Shown: positions 1 through 14,753, counted from the first letter of the stretch. The stretch is 64,000 nt of DNA from Echinometra lucunter (GCA_029962745.1 CM057157.1:28106732-28170731); one strand, 5' to 3'. The notes: generated by a model not told the origin, from the letters alone. Translations and numbers: made by a program.

Positions 1-60
1 TTTTTATTTATTTATTTATTCATTCATTTATCTATTTATCTATCTATTAACTTATTTATT
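1..60. repeat. (TTTA)n microsatellite
   Basis: Tandem TTTA/TTCA/TCTA units fill the first 60 bases. Confidence 0.85.
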
Positions 61-153
61 ATTTTTGGACAAAAGGCAGCAAGTGCTCCCGAAAGTTTGT
101 CAAGAAAGAATTGGTTGGAAAACACCTAAATTCAAAATTAGTTTCGACTTTTG

Positions 154-497
154 CACACTTAGAATAAAAGGTTCAATTTTGCACCCTTCAAATGCAACAC
201 TGGGGGCTCCTTTATGGGTACAACTTTGCACCCAAAGAAGCATTATGCACCATTAAGGGGTGCAGAGTTGTACCCTTTAGGGAAGGTGCAAATTTGTACC
301 CTTTTGAAAGCAAAAATTTCTGCACCCTTAAAGGTGCATAGTTCCACCTTTAAGGATGCAGAGAATTATGCACCTTTAAGGGTGCAGACGGGCATTTCCG
401 GATGCAAACAAGTACAAAAGGGTGCATCTTTGCACCAAAGGATGTTGCCATTGTTGCATTTTGGGTACAAAATTAAACCTTTCATTCGAAGTGTGTG
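154..497. mobile_element. Foldback element with GTGCA-rich core, copy 1
   Basis: The ends are inverted repeats starting gcacacttag and ending gaagtgtgtgc. Inside are many copies of gggtgcaa/ttgcaccc facing both ways. A second copy lies at 11982-12335. No coding capacity. Confidence 0.75.
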
Positions 498-662
498 CAA
501 TTGAGTGTTTAACCCGTGTTGCCTCAAAAGAAAGACCGAGACAGTGCTTCGGGGCATTATCTTGCCATTTTAACGAGCAAATAACGTCATTTATTGCTTC
601 TTATGTCAAAGTAGGGCAGTATAAGTCTAATTCTTAATCTTTCTAATTTTTCTTCTTGACAG

Positions 663-750
663 GCATTGCCGGGTGTTAATAAGGAGCAGACGACCTATGC
701 AAGTGAAGAAGAGAACAAACCAAAGAATAGATACCGCAACATCCTTCCAT
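663..750 (+). CDS. RPTP exon 1 in window: juxtamembrane and KNRY motif
   Basis: The acceptor is ttcttgacag and the donor is gtaag. The 29 codons end with [10 protein letters not shown], the pTyr recognition loop that opens a PTP domain. It starts in phase 0 and ends in phase 1. An AAT-rich microsatellite starts about 30 bases past the donor. Confidence 0.9.
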
Positions 751-852
751 GTAAGATTAATAGTTATAAGGATGATAACAGTAATAACAATTATAACAAT
801 AATGATGATGATCATGATAATAATAATAATTATAATAATGATAATAATAATG

Positions 853-895
<43 letters not shown>

Positions 896-1417
896 TAATA
901 ATAAAAATAATAATATTGATAATAATAATAATTATAATAATAATGATAATGGTAGTATTAATGATAATGATATTGATAATGATAATAAAGTGCACATTAT
1001 TTGACGGATGAAAATATGTACAGGTATTTGATTAAATTTCTTTAGTTATTCATTTTATGTAATTATTTATTGTGTAATTTTACTTATTTTATCTACTTTT
1101 GAATTTGTTCATTTCTTTCATTCATTTATTTATTTATTCATATTTTGGTTGGTGTTAAACAATATTCAGGCTAATAAGAACAAGTATCAAACATTATATC
1201 AAAAAGATTAAAAAAGTAATTTCATGAGTAGGATTATCGCTTTGTTTACCATAACTAGGAACTTTCACGTCCAGAAAAGTTTGGCGAATGATGCTATTAA
1301 CAACAACAACAAAAATAATGATAATAATGATAATAAAAATAATAATAGTATCATAATAGTTTCTTCAATGTGATGATAATAATAATAATAATAATAATGA
1401 TAATAATAATAATAATG

Positions 1418-1448
<31 letters not shown>

Positions 1449-1465
1449 TAATAATAATAATGATG

Positions 1466-1496
<31 letters not shown>

Positions 1497-1558
1497 TAAT
1501 AATAATTATAATTATAATAATAACAATAATAATGATAATAATAATAATAATAATGATG

Positions 1559-1595
<37 letters not shown>

Positions 1596-3969
1596 TAATA
1601 ATAATGATAATAATAATAATAATAATAATAATGATAATAATAATAATAATAATAATGATAATAATAGCACAATATACTACTACTGATAATGATGATAATA
1701 ATTCATACTGTAATAATGTATTCTTGTAAAGTGCTCATGTCTGGCATTTTGCCTGGGCTCCTTGCGCCCCTTGGATGTTACCACTGCTTTAGCCAAGTTG
1801 CCATTGCAACGCTCAAGCATTTTAGGGAATTTATTCCTACCAGGTACCCACTTACTTCTCCTGGGTCGAGTGTGGCAAATGTAGAGAAATGCCTTGCCAA
1901 ACGACACCAGTGCTGTGGATGGAGGAGTTGCCGTGGCAACGCACCCCTTCCATTCCCTTTCAACCCAAACGTGTTTGTAGGAACAATTTACTGGTAGAAA
2001 ACTCTCTACACCATTGTAATGTCAATTTTAAATCAGTGGTCTCTTAATACGCTTACAATTTTGAAAGAAAAATATAAACTGTGTGCTGCAAAAACTTGTA
2101 GTCACTGATGGCCTGTCAGTTATTAATGAAAATTACATTTGAACAATTTTGAGTGCAAGTCTTTAATTGCCACTCAAGTATCATTTAACTACAAATTTCA
2201 TAATCAAATTGTTCTCGAATCAATATAAACACAACAAAAAAAGTAACTCCCCCCTAATTCAAAATAGCATAACTTTTTAACAAAGACGTTTCTGGGAAAA
2301 TAATGTGGCAGGAGTGTTCCTACACTTATTGACTAACTTCTGTTTGAAAATGAGATTGATCTGTCAAGTCATGCATGAGTGAGCAGACATTAAAGGCAAA
2401 AATGTCACTTTTCAAAAGTCACAAGAGTCATTTTTTTTTGGGGGGGGGGGGTTGTGAAACAAGATTTTTCTGCCCTTTTTTAAGTGTTGTTGATGTTTTT
2501 CGAGGTTGTGCCATGGTTTAGTGACAAAATTGCGAACGATGAAGCAAGAAATGCTGAAAATTTACTGTTTAATGCCGGAAAAAACGAATACCTGGTATTT
2601 TCACATAATGTGCTGACTCATGTTGGTCGATGCCAGTTTTTTCCACAAACTGAATGGATTTTGCAGATTTAAGAGGGCTGAACATCATTTTTCTCAAAAA
2701 ACTGTGTTCACCCAACTGTGATAAACATGAAAAGTGTCAGGGATAGGCATGACTGGATCAAACAATGGAAGAATTCAAATTCGCAACATGTTTGTTTCAC
2801 AAAGCCCCAAAATGACTCTTGTGACTTTTGAAAAGTGACATTTTTGCCTTTAATGTTTGCTCGCTCATGCATGAGTAGACGGATCAATCTCATTTCCAAA
2901 CAAAAGTAAGTCAATAAGTGTAGAAACACTCCCGCCAAATTATTTTGCTCAAAACTTTTTCGTTAAAAAGTTATGCTATTTTTAATTAGGGGGGAGTTAC
3001 TTTTTTGTTGTGTTTAGAGTGCATACAAGTATAGTTGTTACATTTGAACAGTACTTGTCCATTTTAATCTATAATCGCCGTTTAAATATCGGATATATTA
3101 TCATCATCATGAGTAAATACACGGCTGGAGTGAGTCGAGGGCCAGTCATAAATAAGCCATGAAATATTATCACTGATTATGTCAGAATTAGAAGTACTTC
3201 AGCTTATCCAAACCTCCTTGTTTCATTACAGATAATAACTCTCGTGTTGTGCTTGAAGTCATTGACGATGATCCTCATTCGGACTACATTAATGCATCGT
3301 ATATAGACGTAAGTATATAGCGTATACTACACCAGGGGCCTTTCGAGGATTTTGTAAAAAGAATGGGGGCTCAGTAGTCGGAGAACTTTCTGAGAAGCAA
3401 AACAAACGTCCTCAGATTTTAAAGTGTTTTTTTTTTACTACAAAAATTCTCTGATAAGCAAAATGAAAAAGGTCATCAGGCAAAAAAGGGGGCACAAAAT
3501 CTTGGAGTTGTGTATTTACTACTTGAGGTATGCCACCTGGGTTTCAAATTGAAGGGAGACACGGGCAAGATGGTCCCCCCCCCCCCCCGCCCCTCGAAAT
3601 CCGCCACTGTACAACACTTTCAGTAGCTTTGGTTTTCGTCATCTGAGAAAGTGTCAGACAAAAGATTGAAATGAAACTAAATTAAGATAATAAGTGTAAC
3701 GAAAGGATGACGATCCACACTCTCATCAATGCATATTTCGAAGGGATTTGGCTTACAGATGACGAAGGTGATGGTGAAACTGCAGATGATTATGTTGAGC
3801 TGGAGGAGGAGGAGGAGGAAGAAGAAGAGAAAAATTTGAGAAAAATGATGACGATGAAGAGGAGAAAGAGAAAAGGGAAAACGATAATGATCGTGATGAT
3901 AATGGCGACGAAGAAGACGATAAAGACGACGATGATCATCATCATTAGGGTCTTAATGATCATAATGAT

Positions 3970-4018
<49 letters not shown>

Positions 4019-7000
4019 ACTTCTTTTGATGATTCGTGTCAACGAGGAAAATGATGGTGGAAGTGGTAGTGCATGTAGTGATGGTGTAACAATCGACGTT
4101 ATTTTCATTGTGTTTGATTCTCCCCCCCCCCTACTTTTCTTTTGTTCCCATATGTAGAGCTTTACCAGAGAAAAGGCTTACATAGCTTCACAAGGTAAGT
4201 ACTTTGATTACTTCATTTTGCAGGTGTTTTTGGCATTAAAATAATGCATCCAAATCCACAATTCGCTCATTGCTTGAAAATGAGGGGATGGAAAGAATAA
4301 ATTGCCAGGGTTGCATACCACATTAATCTATTGTAGCATCCCTTGAAATTTGTACACCCTTTCAAATTTGGAAGAACGAAGAACCATAATAGACCAGATG
4401 TTTTTGTTTCGTTTTATTGTTTTTGTTTTCATAAAAATAGATGATTACACCCTGTATATTCATTTCAAGATTGAATGCCAATCGCACAATCCTTTGATTA
4501 TATGTAGGTTCGTCTCCCTTCCTATTTTAGCCAAGGGCAGAAGAATAAGAATAGCTCTTCTTTTAAAAATATTTTTGATCACTTGTATCGCCGCCCCTTA
4601 TTAAAGATGCCCTTGTAATATTGCTTAACTAGCTCGCGACGTGTTAGACTCTTGGAAAAAAAGATTGAGCGCATTCACTCTGTTAGGGGTGATTTTTTTT
4701 ACAAAGAGTGCATTTAGAGTGAATTAAGAGTGAAATAAGAGTAAAAATTGCGATATTCACTCTTTTAGGGGTGACCTCAATGATCACTCACGGATTTTGA
4801 GTGATCACTGAGGTCACTGCTTAAGGAGTGAATAAAGGGTAAATATCACAATTTTACTCTTAATTCACTCTACATTCACTCTTTTCTTAAAGTCACCCCT
4901 AACAGAGTGAATTCGTTCGCTCTTTTTTTTTTTTTTTTTTTTTTTAAGAGAGTATGGTTTAACGATGATCCCACCGCTGCTGCCGTGTAACGTTTGCGGC
5001 CATAGTACTGGATACGCAGTGCAATATCATGACGACAGCTGGCAGACATGTTTGTTAGTTGCATTTGGTAGCCAGGTTCAATCGAACTACACTCGATGTC
5101 GATATTCAGATATTTCATACCATAGCAGTAATGTTATAGTAGTGTGGCAAACATAAATTTGAGTGAAAATGCGAAGAACGTGGGTTCGATCCCCGGCACG
5201 GCACTTATTGTCTTTGAGCAAGGCATTTTATCTACAGTTCTCTTTTATCATATACTGAAAAAAAAATCATCGCGTTATTATTGATACCAACCTGTGTTTG
5301 TGTGCATCTTTAGAAAAAAATGTAACGCCCCTTTTCTGTAATCTCTCCCGAAGGTCCAAAGAAGAATACCCTCGACGATTTCTGGAGGATGATATGGCAG
5401 GAAAAGATCAGAGTGATTTCTATGGTAACAAAGCTAGAAGAACTCCTGAAAGTGAGTCATAATTATTACTGACTGATTAATGATTTGGTTACTTGTTAAC
5501 TAAAATTCAAGGTTAAAATGCAATCCTGACAACCTGTATTTTTTTATAATCCAAGTACACGTCATTCTTCTCTGTTTTGTTTGTTGTTCGTTTGTTTGTC
5601 TGTTTGTTTGTTTGTTTTTATGAAATGCATATATGATAGGAAAGACTGGAGCTTTTGAATATCTTTGGACCAAGGATCTAATACGATTTAGATACTTTTG
5701 CCGCGTCCGTTTATTTTATTTGGGGGGGGGGGGGGGACAGGGTTTATTTCCTACACTTTACATGATTATTTTCACCATTATTTTGAGATTAATGATGATT
5801 TCGCCGTTGACCATGTACTCAATATATTTTTGTACTCAATATATTTCATACATATATTGCATCTCTATTTGTTTTCATTGAACAGTCCAAATGTGAGTGC
5901 TACTGGCCAGAATTTGGAACGCAGGAGAAATATGGGGATATACACGTCAAAGCAAAGAGCATTGAGGAAAAAGATTTCGGAGTGATACGTGAATTCATCG
6001 TCTTTAAGGTATAGCATTCTAGAATATTATTTCATCGAAATCGTGTTTTGCACATTAATATATTCCCGTTTTCTCCTTTTTGCAATTTGACGATATTACC
6101 GATTCGTAAATTCATCATCTTTGAGGTATAGCATTTTAAAATATTGTTTCATCGAAATCATATTTTGCACATTAATATTTTCCACTTTTCTCCTTTTCGC
6201 AATTTGACGATATTACCATTTCTTTTACATAATTGTCATCTTTTTCGAGCTTCAAGTGTATGTGTGTGTGCGATTTTTTTTTTTTTTTTTTTTTGTATTC
6301 AGACATTTATTTGATTTACATGATGAGAGTAACTGAGACAAGTCATTGGAGAATTACAAATAAGAGCGCGTTAAGGGGGGCGGCTCCCCAAGCTCCACAT
6401 GGCCTGCTTTTGTGACTGCCGCACCACGACTGTGGAACGATCTACCACGATTTGTCCGTATGTTTTTTAAGAAGAATCTCTAAACTGTTCTCTTCAATGC
6501 CAATCTGTAACTTAATTTTGTAAAGTGATGTGGAACCAGTCATGACCGTGTTAGAGCGAGTGCTATATAAAAGAACTTATTGCATTGCATTGTATTGCCC
6601 GCCCCTGATCATGGAACATAATCAACCATTTCATTTCCTTCTTTTCTTTGTGTTCCATCTATGTAGGACTCACACGAGAAGAGAAATCTGACTCATTTTC
6701 AATATACCAAGTGGCCGGATAAGTCTGTCCCTGATCAGACCTCGCTCTTCTTAAGGTACATGAAGGAGGTGAAGAAGGCCTACCATGAGGATGATTCCGC
6801 CCCTCTCCTCGTCCACTGCAGGTGGGTCGGAATGGAAACCTATATAGGCCCAGTTTCATAAAGCCTGTTATCAATAACAAGTTGCAATAACGGTTATAAG
6901 CTACTGAAATTCTTGCATCTGATAGGCTGATAGCAAATTTGTCATAAAATGTGGCAGTTGTTACTGAGGTACATGAAGGAGGTGAAGAAGGCCTACCATG

Positions 7001-7477
7001 AGGATGATTCCGCCCCTCTCCTCGTCCACTGCGGGTGGGTCGGAATGGAAACCTATATAGGCCCAGTTTCATAAAGCCTGTTATCAATAACAAGTTGCAA
7101 TAACGGTTATAAGCTACTGAAATCCTCGCATCTGATTGGCTGTATGAGTAGATATAAATTTGTTAAAAGCTACTGAAATCCTAATATTTTATTGGCTATG
7201 AGTAGATACAAATTTGTTAAAAGCTTCTGAAATCCTTGTATTTAATTGGCTATGTAGATAAAAAAAAGTGCTAAAAGCTACTGAAATCCTTACATTTGAT
7301 TGGCTACTAGTAGATTTGTCATAGATCTGTTCCAGTTGTCCAGTTGTAATGAATAACGGGGTTTATGAAACATGGTCCTGATCATGCTGATACGCTTTAA
7401 TACTGGCGATGATCAGGGCGGCACGTTAAAGGATTTGGGGCATTATTTAGCAAACATATCCCTTAAAAAGAGAGAGA

Positions 7478-7529
<52 letters not shown>

Positions 7530-10500
7530 AGAATAATATTACGGAAATTTCTGCTTGTCTGCGATATCTCACACTTCCTAACCCTTCTCTATAAAAAAAA
7601 AAATATTTGCAACCCTGGGCAATATTTCAAGTGAATATCAAGGCCCAGCATTAGGTACACATTTTTATAAGGGATACACTGTACTATTGCTTCCCTTAAC
7701 ATTATTATTAGTAACTACAAATTGATGCGATCTTCTCCTCCCATAGAGGTAAAGTGTCACCTTTAGGAGACGCTTTTGCAGTATCTTTTGGTCCAGAATG
7801 TTGGGCAGTACATATCATACATAAGCAGAAAGAGAAAAATGCACGGACAAATTTGAGCCCATTCCCATCGCTGTATGGTGTGGCGTTCTTGAATTAGAGC
7901 AGTTTAAGTGTGACTAATCATTAAACTCTTTAAATTGGCAGCGCAGTGAATAATATATAATCACTATTTCTGTGTTCAAACTGGCAATTTCTGATTCAAT
8001 TTTACAATTAATATTTCATTTTGGTTTATGTTATATCCATATTTATTTTTTTCAAGCTATGTAAACATGGAAAAAAAATAATATGTATTGCCAATTTGAG
8101 GATTGAAGATGATTAATTTAGACCTCAAGAAAGCTTTGTACTGCTATGGGTTAACCAAATTCATGTAGGTCAAACTGAGCTACAATACATTCATTTCAAT
8201 TTCACCAGTAGGAACAGCTATTCATCAAATTTAATTTGCGGTATATTTCTTTAATTATGACCTTTTCCTAAACTGGTTTAGGCTCATTCATAACCTTTAG
8301 AATCCTTAATGTCCTTGTTAACTGTTTTCACGTCTGTATTCTGTTCCTTGTTAGTGCTGGTATCGGCCGATCTGGGGTCCTTATCGCTATGGATAGCGTG
8401 GTGGAGCAAGCCAAGAAGACCGGTAAGGTCAACGTCCACGGGTTCGTTCAGGCCATGAGAGACTGTAGACAGAATATGGTTCAAACAGACGTAAGTACTC
8501 TTGAATATGAATGTGAATATGAATATGAATATGAATGTGGATATGGATATGGATATGGATATGGATATGGATATGGATATGGATATGGATATGGATATGG
8601 ATATGGATATGGATATGGATATGGATATGGATATGGATATATGGACATGGATATGGATATGGACATGAATATGAATATGAATATGAATATGAATATGAAT
8701 ATGAATATGGATATGAATATGAATATGAATATGGATATGAATATGAATATGAATATGGATATGAATATGAATATGAATATGAATATGAATATGAATATGA
8801 ATATGAATATGAATGTGAATATGAATATGAATATGGATATGGATATGGATATGGATATGGATATGAATATGGATATGGATATATGGATACGGATACGGAT
8901 ACGAATATGAATATGAATATGAATATGAATATGCATACATATATGAATATGAAATGTATATGAATATGAATATTGATATGAAAATAGATATGGATACGAA
9001 TATGAATGTGAATATGAATATGAATATGAATCTGTTTATGAATATATATCTCGTCTTTTAACTTGTCTTCTCGACTTTTTGGCCTAAACCGTCAGGTCAT
9101 CTCGATGTTGCTTTTAAGCTTCTGTAATTTTCTGTCGCACTAACTCCATCTAATAAGAGCGGTGCCGCCAAAATGACTGAACTCACGATTTATCATCGTG
9201 TTGTTTATACCTTCACTAACATGACGCCATTCTCGAATCCGAGTTCCAATTTTCTTTCAGGTTGCTAGGTTAAAACACCGATCTGTATGAAAAAAATCTT
9301 TTCTTTTAAAATTAGTTCCTAAATAATTGTAGTTACAGTTCATTTTTTGGTCCTCGGTGTCTATGTCAAAACTGTTGATTCATTTTTTTTCCTTTGGTTA
9401 TTACTGTTATTGGTGCTGTAAATATCTTATATGTGTTATTAAAAAAGAAGATATCAGAGATGTACATTTCAATCAATTGGCTGATGTTGATTCATGTAAT
9501 CAACTTTATGGGGCTAACTTCGATTAGCATATGCTATTTGTTAGCCCCCTTTACCAAGATGTATATCACTGTGAATTATGACATTGCATGTATCATTGTG
9601 AATTTGGTTAATAAAAATTCACTCATTCATATGTTTTATCAGATTAAGTGAGATTCATTACTATTCGTTCTCTATCCTGTACTTCTGTCCTTCTTCACTT
9701 CATAACATCCCTTTTTTACATTTCCAAATTCAATGAAAATACTTATCCCTGTACCATGTTCCTATTTTGCAGGAGCAATACGTCTTCCTGCATGAGGCTG
9801 TTCTAGAGGCATTGGTTTGTGAAGATACTCGAATCCCAGTCGAAGAGTTCCCGGTCAGATTTCAGAAGCTCAAGGAGCAGGCTCCTGGAGGCGGCAAGAC
9901 ACTCCTAGCAAAGGAATTTGAGGTGAGATGAAATTAGAAAGCGAATAAAATATAAAACTCACTTAAATCATTCTCTAAAATAGAATTTTCAAAGTGTGGT
10001 ATAAGGTTAATGAATATGACAAAGCCAACTTGCCAAAATTAATAGGGCAGCTGCTTTATCCCCCGAACCCCATTCTACTTGCCAAGGAATTATTGTTGAG
10101 GTATAGAAAGCCATTAAGAGTCACTGACATTAGATTGGAAAAGGGTAAATGGGTATAATAAAGTTGACTCACACTACTGGGATGTATTTTACTATTTTAC
10201 TCTCTTTGAATTTAATTTTTCAGAATTAGCCTTTGTTGTCCTCTCTAGTGCCCATAAAAGAACATTTCGATTATGATTTGTTTTACGGTTCTTGTAACGG
10301 ATATTGAAGCTGTATGTAATTTTACAAGATTTACTGAAAAAGAAGAATTTTGCGAGCTGAAACGTGAGGATCGTCTGTTGGCCGACATAATTTTATATTT
10401 TTCCTCTTTTTCAGACATTATCAAAGATATGTCCAGACCCATCTCCGCTTGCCATACGAACGGGTAGGAAACCTGAGTGTAGCGAGAAAAACAGAGACAG

Positions 10501-13500
10501 TACGATACTACCGAGTAAGTATGGTCATTTCCTTCAATCTTCACTGTCTAAAAGTGTGTTTGGGTTGGCATAAGTCTGAACTCTTAAAACTTCCAAGTCA
10601 GACTGACACGGAAAAGAATATGTTGGGGCCGCAATCCGGGTCATAAAATAACCTGGAATAGGTCAGATATGACCCAGAATCAAGTCTTTATGACCCCGTT
10701 CCGGGTCACTTTTTACCCTATTCCGGGTCAATCTGACTCAGAATTTTCTAGAGTGTACTTATTTTTGATTGATAAACCAGTATTGATATTGATAATTTAT
10801 AAATAATTCGAAACCGTTTCGTGAAGTACATCACGTGTGTGATATTGTACATAAGTTCCTTTTATTATTTCCCAGGGGAAAACACTCTAGGAGCTTCTCT
10901 TAAAGTGGCAGAGTTTGGTGATGATTTCTGTACAAATGAGAAGAAGATATTGAAAACCTGCGGATATCAATGGATCTACAGTTTAGCGTAATCTCAGGGT
11001 TCAATATTATTAACATTATAATGTGAAAGACACACTGGCGAGTCTTCGATGAGAGCATTTTAGTGTTATGGGTAGTAAAAAGAAATTCAATTCTCATCTT
11101 ATTTCCATCTTCTACGCATTTAGTTTTACTTTTTTTTTAGTTTTAAGATATAGATAAAGATAAATAAAACAATTCGATATTCGTTGCAAAAGTTATTTCT
11201 TACTATAACTTCTTGTCGTGATCACACAAGAAGGTAAACTGTATTGACGAACATGACCATGTCTTTTCCGTCCAATAAATATAGATAACTAATCATTCGT
11301 TATTCGTTTGTAATATTTATTTCTTTTTGTGAAAATCTTGGCTAACTTCTTGTTGTGATCACGCAAGAAGATAAACTGTACTGATGAACATGGTCATGTC
11401 TTTTTTCTGTCCACAGTCGAAAGAAATCGTGCAATGCTTCAGACGTTTTACTCAAAGGATCCGTGTGGAGATTATATCAACGCAAGTTTTGTCAGAGTAA
11501 GTAACTGCTCAACATTGTTATAAATACTTATTTTGTTTCCCCTTTTCTTTAGTTTGAAAATATACAAGATTTTGTTAAGTGCGTCTATTAAAATCGATCG
11601 TCTCTACAATATTCGAATGAGGAAAGGATGTGTTTCTCCGAGTCTGCCAACAAAGTGACCGAGTCTGATGTGTTGTTATACAGCCATTATAACGACATTC
11701 CTGTACACATTGTACACATTATCTGGCAAAATAATGATACATGGGTTATGGGTTTAATGGATAGTTGCCCCTTTTTAGTCAGCTTGAAATTTTCAAATGA
11801 CAGTAATAGTTACACTCAAAGCCCTTGAAGGATTCATGCAAAGGATATAACTGTTAAGAAAAGGTTACAAATAGGTACATGTATCTTTCATACGATGTCC
11901 AACAAATCTTATATTTAGGATAACATATATTGTATCTGTTTTGTCAACCCATGCGTGGCAGAGTGTCCACATTGCATGGTTCACACTAAGAAAAAAAGGG
12001 TGCAAGTTTGCACCCTAAATGCAACACTGGCAGCACCTTTTGGGGTGCAAAAATGCACCTTTTTGTTCTTGTTTGCACCCGGAAATGCCCGTTTGCACCC
12101 TTGAAGGTGCAACTTTGTACCTTTTAGGGTGCAGAAATTTTTGCGTTCAAAAAGGTGCAAATTTGCACCTTCCCTAAAAGGGTGCAACTCTGCACCCTTT
12201 AGGGTGCAAAATGTAGCGAACTGCACCCTTAAAGGGGCAAAAAGCTTATAAGGTTGCAAAGTTGCACCCAAAAAGGAGCTCCCAGTGTTGCATTTGAAGG
12301 GGGCCAAATTGCACCCTTTTTTTTTTCTTAGTGTGTTTGGCCCAATAACTTTTGATGTAGAGCCCTTAAAATCACCACATCAGAACTCCCAACCATTCTG
12401 AATTTGGAGGAAAAGAATCTGAATTTTGACCATTCCAAGTTCTTGTTTTGATATGATTTTCCTATTTTTCTTGATGAATTTACTACACACTCCTATGGGG
12501 AATGCCGTTTTTTTCCTAATTTTGAGCAAAATCATCCCTATTTTTCAGTCAGAAAGGTTGGGAGGTCTGCCACATGCATAAGCGGAAAGATTTTTTAAAA
12601 AAAATTATACACTTATTATGTCCATTTTGGTTGCCTCAGTATTTGTTGCTGATGTTGAAATTTCAATTTACATTTCTTATTTGTTGATTTAAGTTTGGAC
12701 CGGACTTTAGGAAGCGTTCTCTTTTATTTTTCGAATCCAGTTCAAGATTTTGTTACTAGCTTTTGAATGTTTTCATGGACTATAGCTCCTTCGTTTTTCA
12801 GTGGTTTACTCACTGTATACAAACCATCAAGACAGCTTCGATCATGCAAAAAGAATTTGTTTATTGTACCTCCCATCCAGACAAAAACATCATGGTGAAC
12901 GTTCATTTGCTCATGCTGCCTCAGTTTTATAGAATAATCTCCCAAATTCTCTAAGAAACATAGACACAATAGATAAGTTTAAATCTGCACTTAAAACACA
13001 CTTATTCAAAACGTATCTTAGGTTAACAAAGTAAACTCAGTAACCTATCTTGTTATGCGCTATATAAAAACTGTACATTATCATTATTATCATTATTTTA
13101 CCTTATATTCACACTGTGTTCTATCCCCCTCTTTCTCTGAGACTCCCTTTCTCGCTTTCTCATCATGTTAGTTCCTTTTACCAAACTATACTCTATTTCT
13201 GTTTTTTTTTTTTTTTGTATGCATGTGAAATTTTGGAACAACTGGTCAATATATCAAAATTATTATCAACACATCATTTTTTCGTCATTACACATGTTTT
13301 TATCAGTCAAAGGGGAACGGAACACCACTGTATTTCATCGTAACTCAAATGCCGCTTCCAAACACAGTGGTAGACTTTTGGTCTTTGGTCTACGATTACA
13401 AACCGACATCCATTGTCATGATGAATCAGCTTGACAAAACAGACTCGGTAAGTTTTAGAACGAATAATTGCATGCCATTATACATACACTCAGGGGGCGG

Positions 13501-14676
13501 CCCCCTATCGTTTTTCAAGTGACTAAAAAAAAAAAGAGGAAGAAGAAGAAAGAAAAGTATAGGGAAGTTTTGAAGTACATTCAAAACGGAAATAACTTAT
13601 CCCCCCCCCCCCCTCAGAATAACTTGGCGCCGCCCCTGTATACACTATCTGGCAAATTCAAATGCAAGTGAATATTTATTTCCTTCCACTGAATTCAAAT
13701 GATTTGACAATCACTTTTAAAATTGTTACATCTGTAATTATATAGTAACATAAATATCGTACGGTAGCATAGACATTGTATGGAAGAAGGCGAGGTCATT
13801 GAAGCGAATGCTTATGGCGGGCACGCCTGAAAGCACGAATACCATGTAAAAATAACAGAAGGAAGAGGGGCACTGAGAAAGTGAAGGAAAATAGGATATA
13901 GAGTTTAGCTTAACGAGAAATGATGTCATTTTACCATAGATTCCAAAACAAGTTTAGTTTAAGTCTGCTTTAGTTATCCGAAGTAGTTAAACTTACACTT
14001 TAACATTTTTTTAAATGTTAAAACCGATCGATGGAAAGCGAATATTTAGCAACTTAATAGGAATATGATCGTACTTCAAGGGCACATGACGCTTTTTAAG
14101 AAGCATACTTTTAAGGCTTTGCTAACTTACCAATTTGAGCTTATTTCAAGTGAAATTACATGTGTTGCTGGTTCATTCAAAGAGTTCAACTTGACAACAC
14201 TTTGATTATTTTCTTAAAAGAACATATAAGGCCCGCAAAATGAATGCATGAATAACGACAGAAAGTATCTTCAAAACAGAAAAAAAGAAATCTTTATCAT
14301 TTCAACATATTATAAAATATTAATATGATATCAATCCCCACCTAAATCATTTCAATTTTGTATGCCCCTATCAGACGATTGCGCAGTACTGGCCCGATGG
14401 AGGCTCTGTCCAGTACGGTCCGTTCACGATCTCGATGACCTCGCAAGAGAAAGATATAGGCATGATTGTCAGGACGCTTCAAGTTCAACTCGCAGAAACT
14501 CAGGTAAACAAACTGAATCACAGTTGGATTTTCTATTTTTCTAAAAACCTTTTTCTTCCTTACCCCTTATAACAACAATATGAATACAAAGCTCCTCTTG
14601 CTACTTGTCAGCATGTACTACCCTGTAGTTATTACGCACACTACTTTGACAACCTTTGATATACTCATTGATTGAC

Positions 14677-14752
<76 letters not shown>

Positions 14753-14753
14753 G

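Noticed and set aside
627..1729. Long Ile/Asn/Tyr-rich frames on both strands
   Set aside because: AAT/GAT microsatellite artefacts; only 663-750 is supported as an exon.
6967..7035. Copy of the WPD-loop exon as a real alternative exon
   Set aside because: It has no acceptor and its donor side is changed; it is better read as a duplication remnant.
8284..8963. Four overlapping open frames of 140-218 codons on both strands
   Set aside because: They are products of a 6-base tandem repeat with no stop in several frames; only the exon part 8355-8490 is coding.
10877..10990. Possible phosphatase exon after tttcccag
   Set aside because: In the required phase it hits a stop after nine codons, and exons 10415-10514 and 11417-11496 join perfectly without it.
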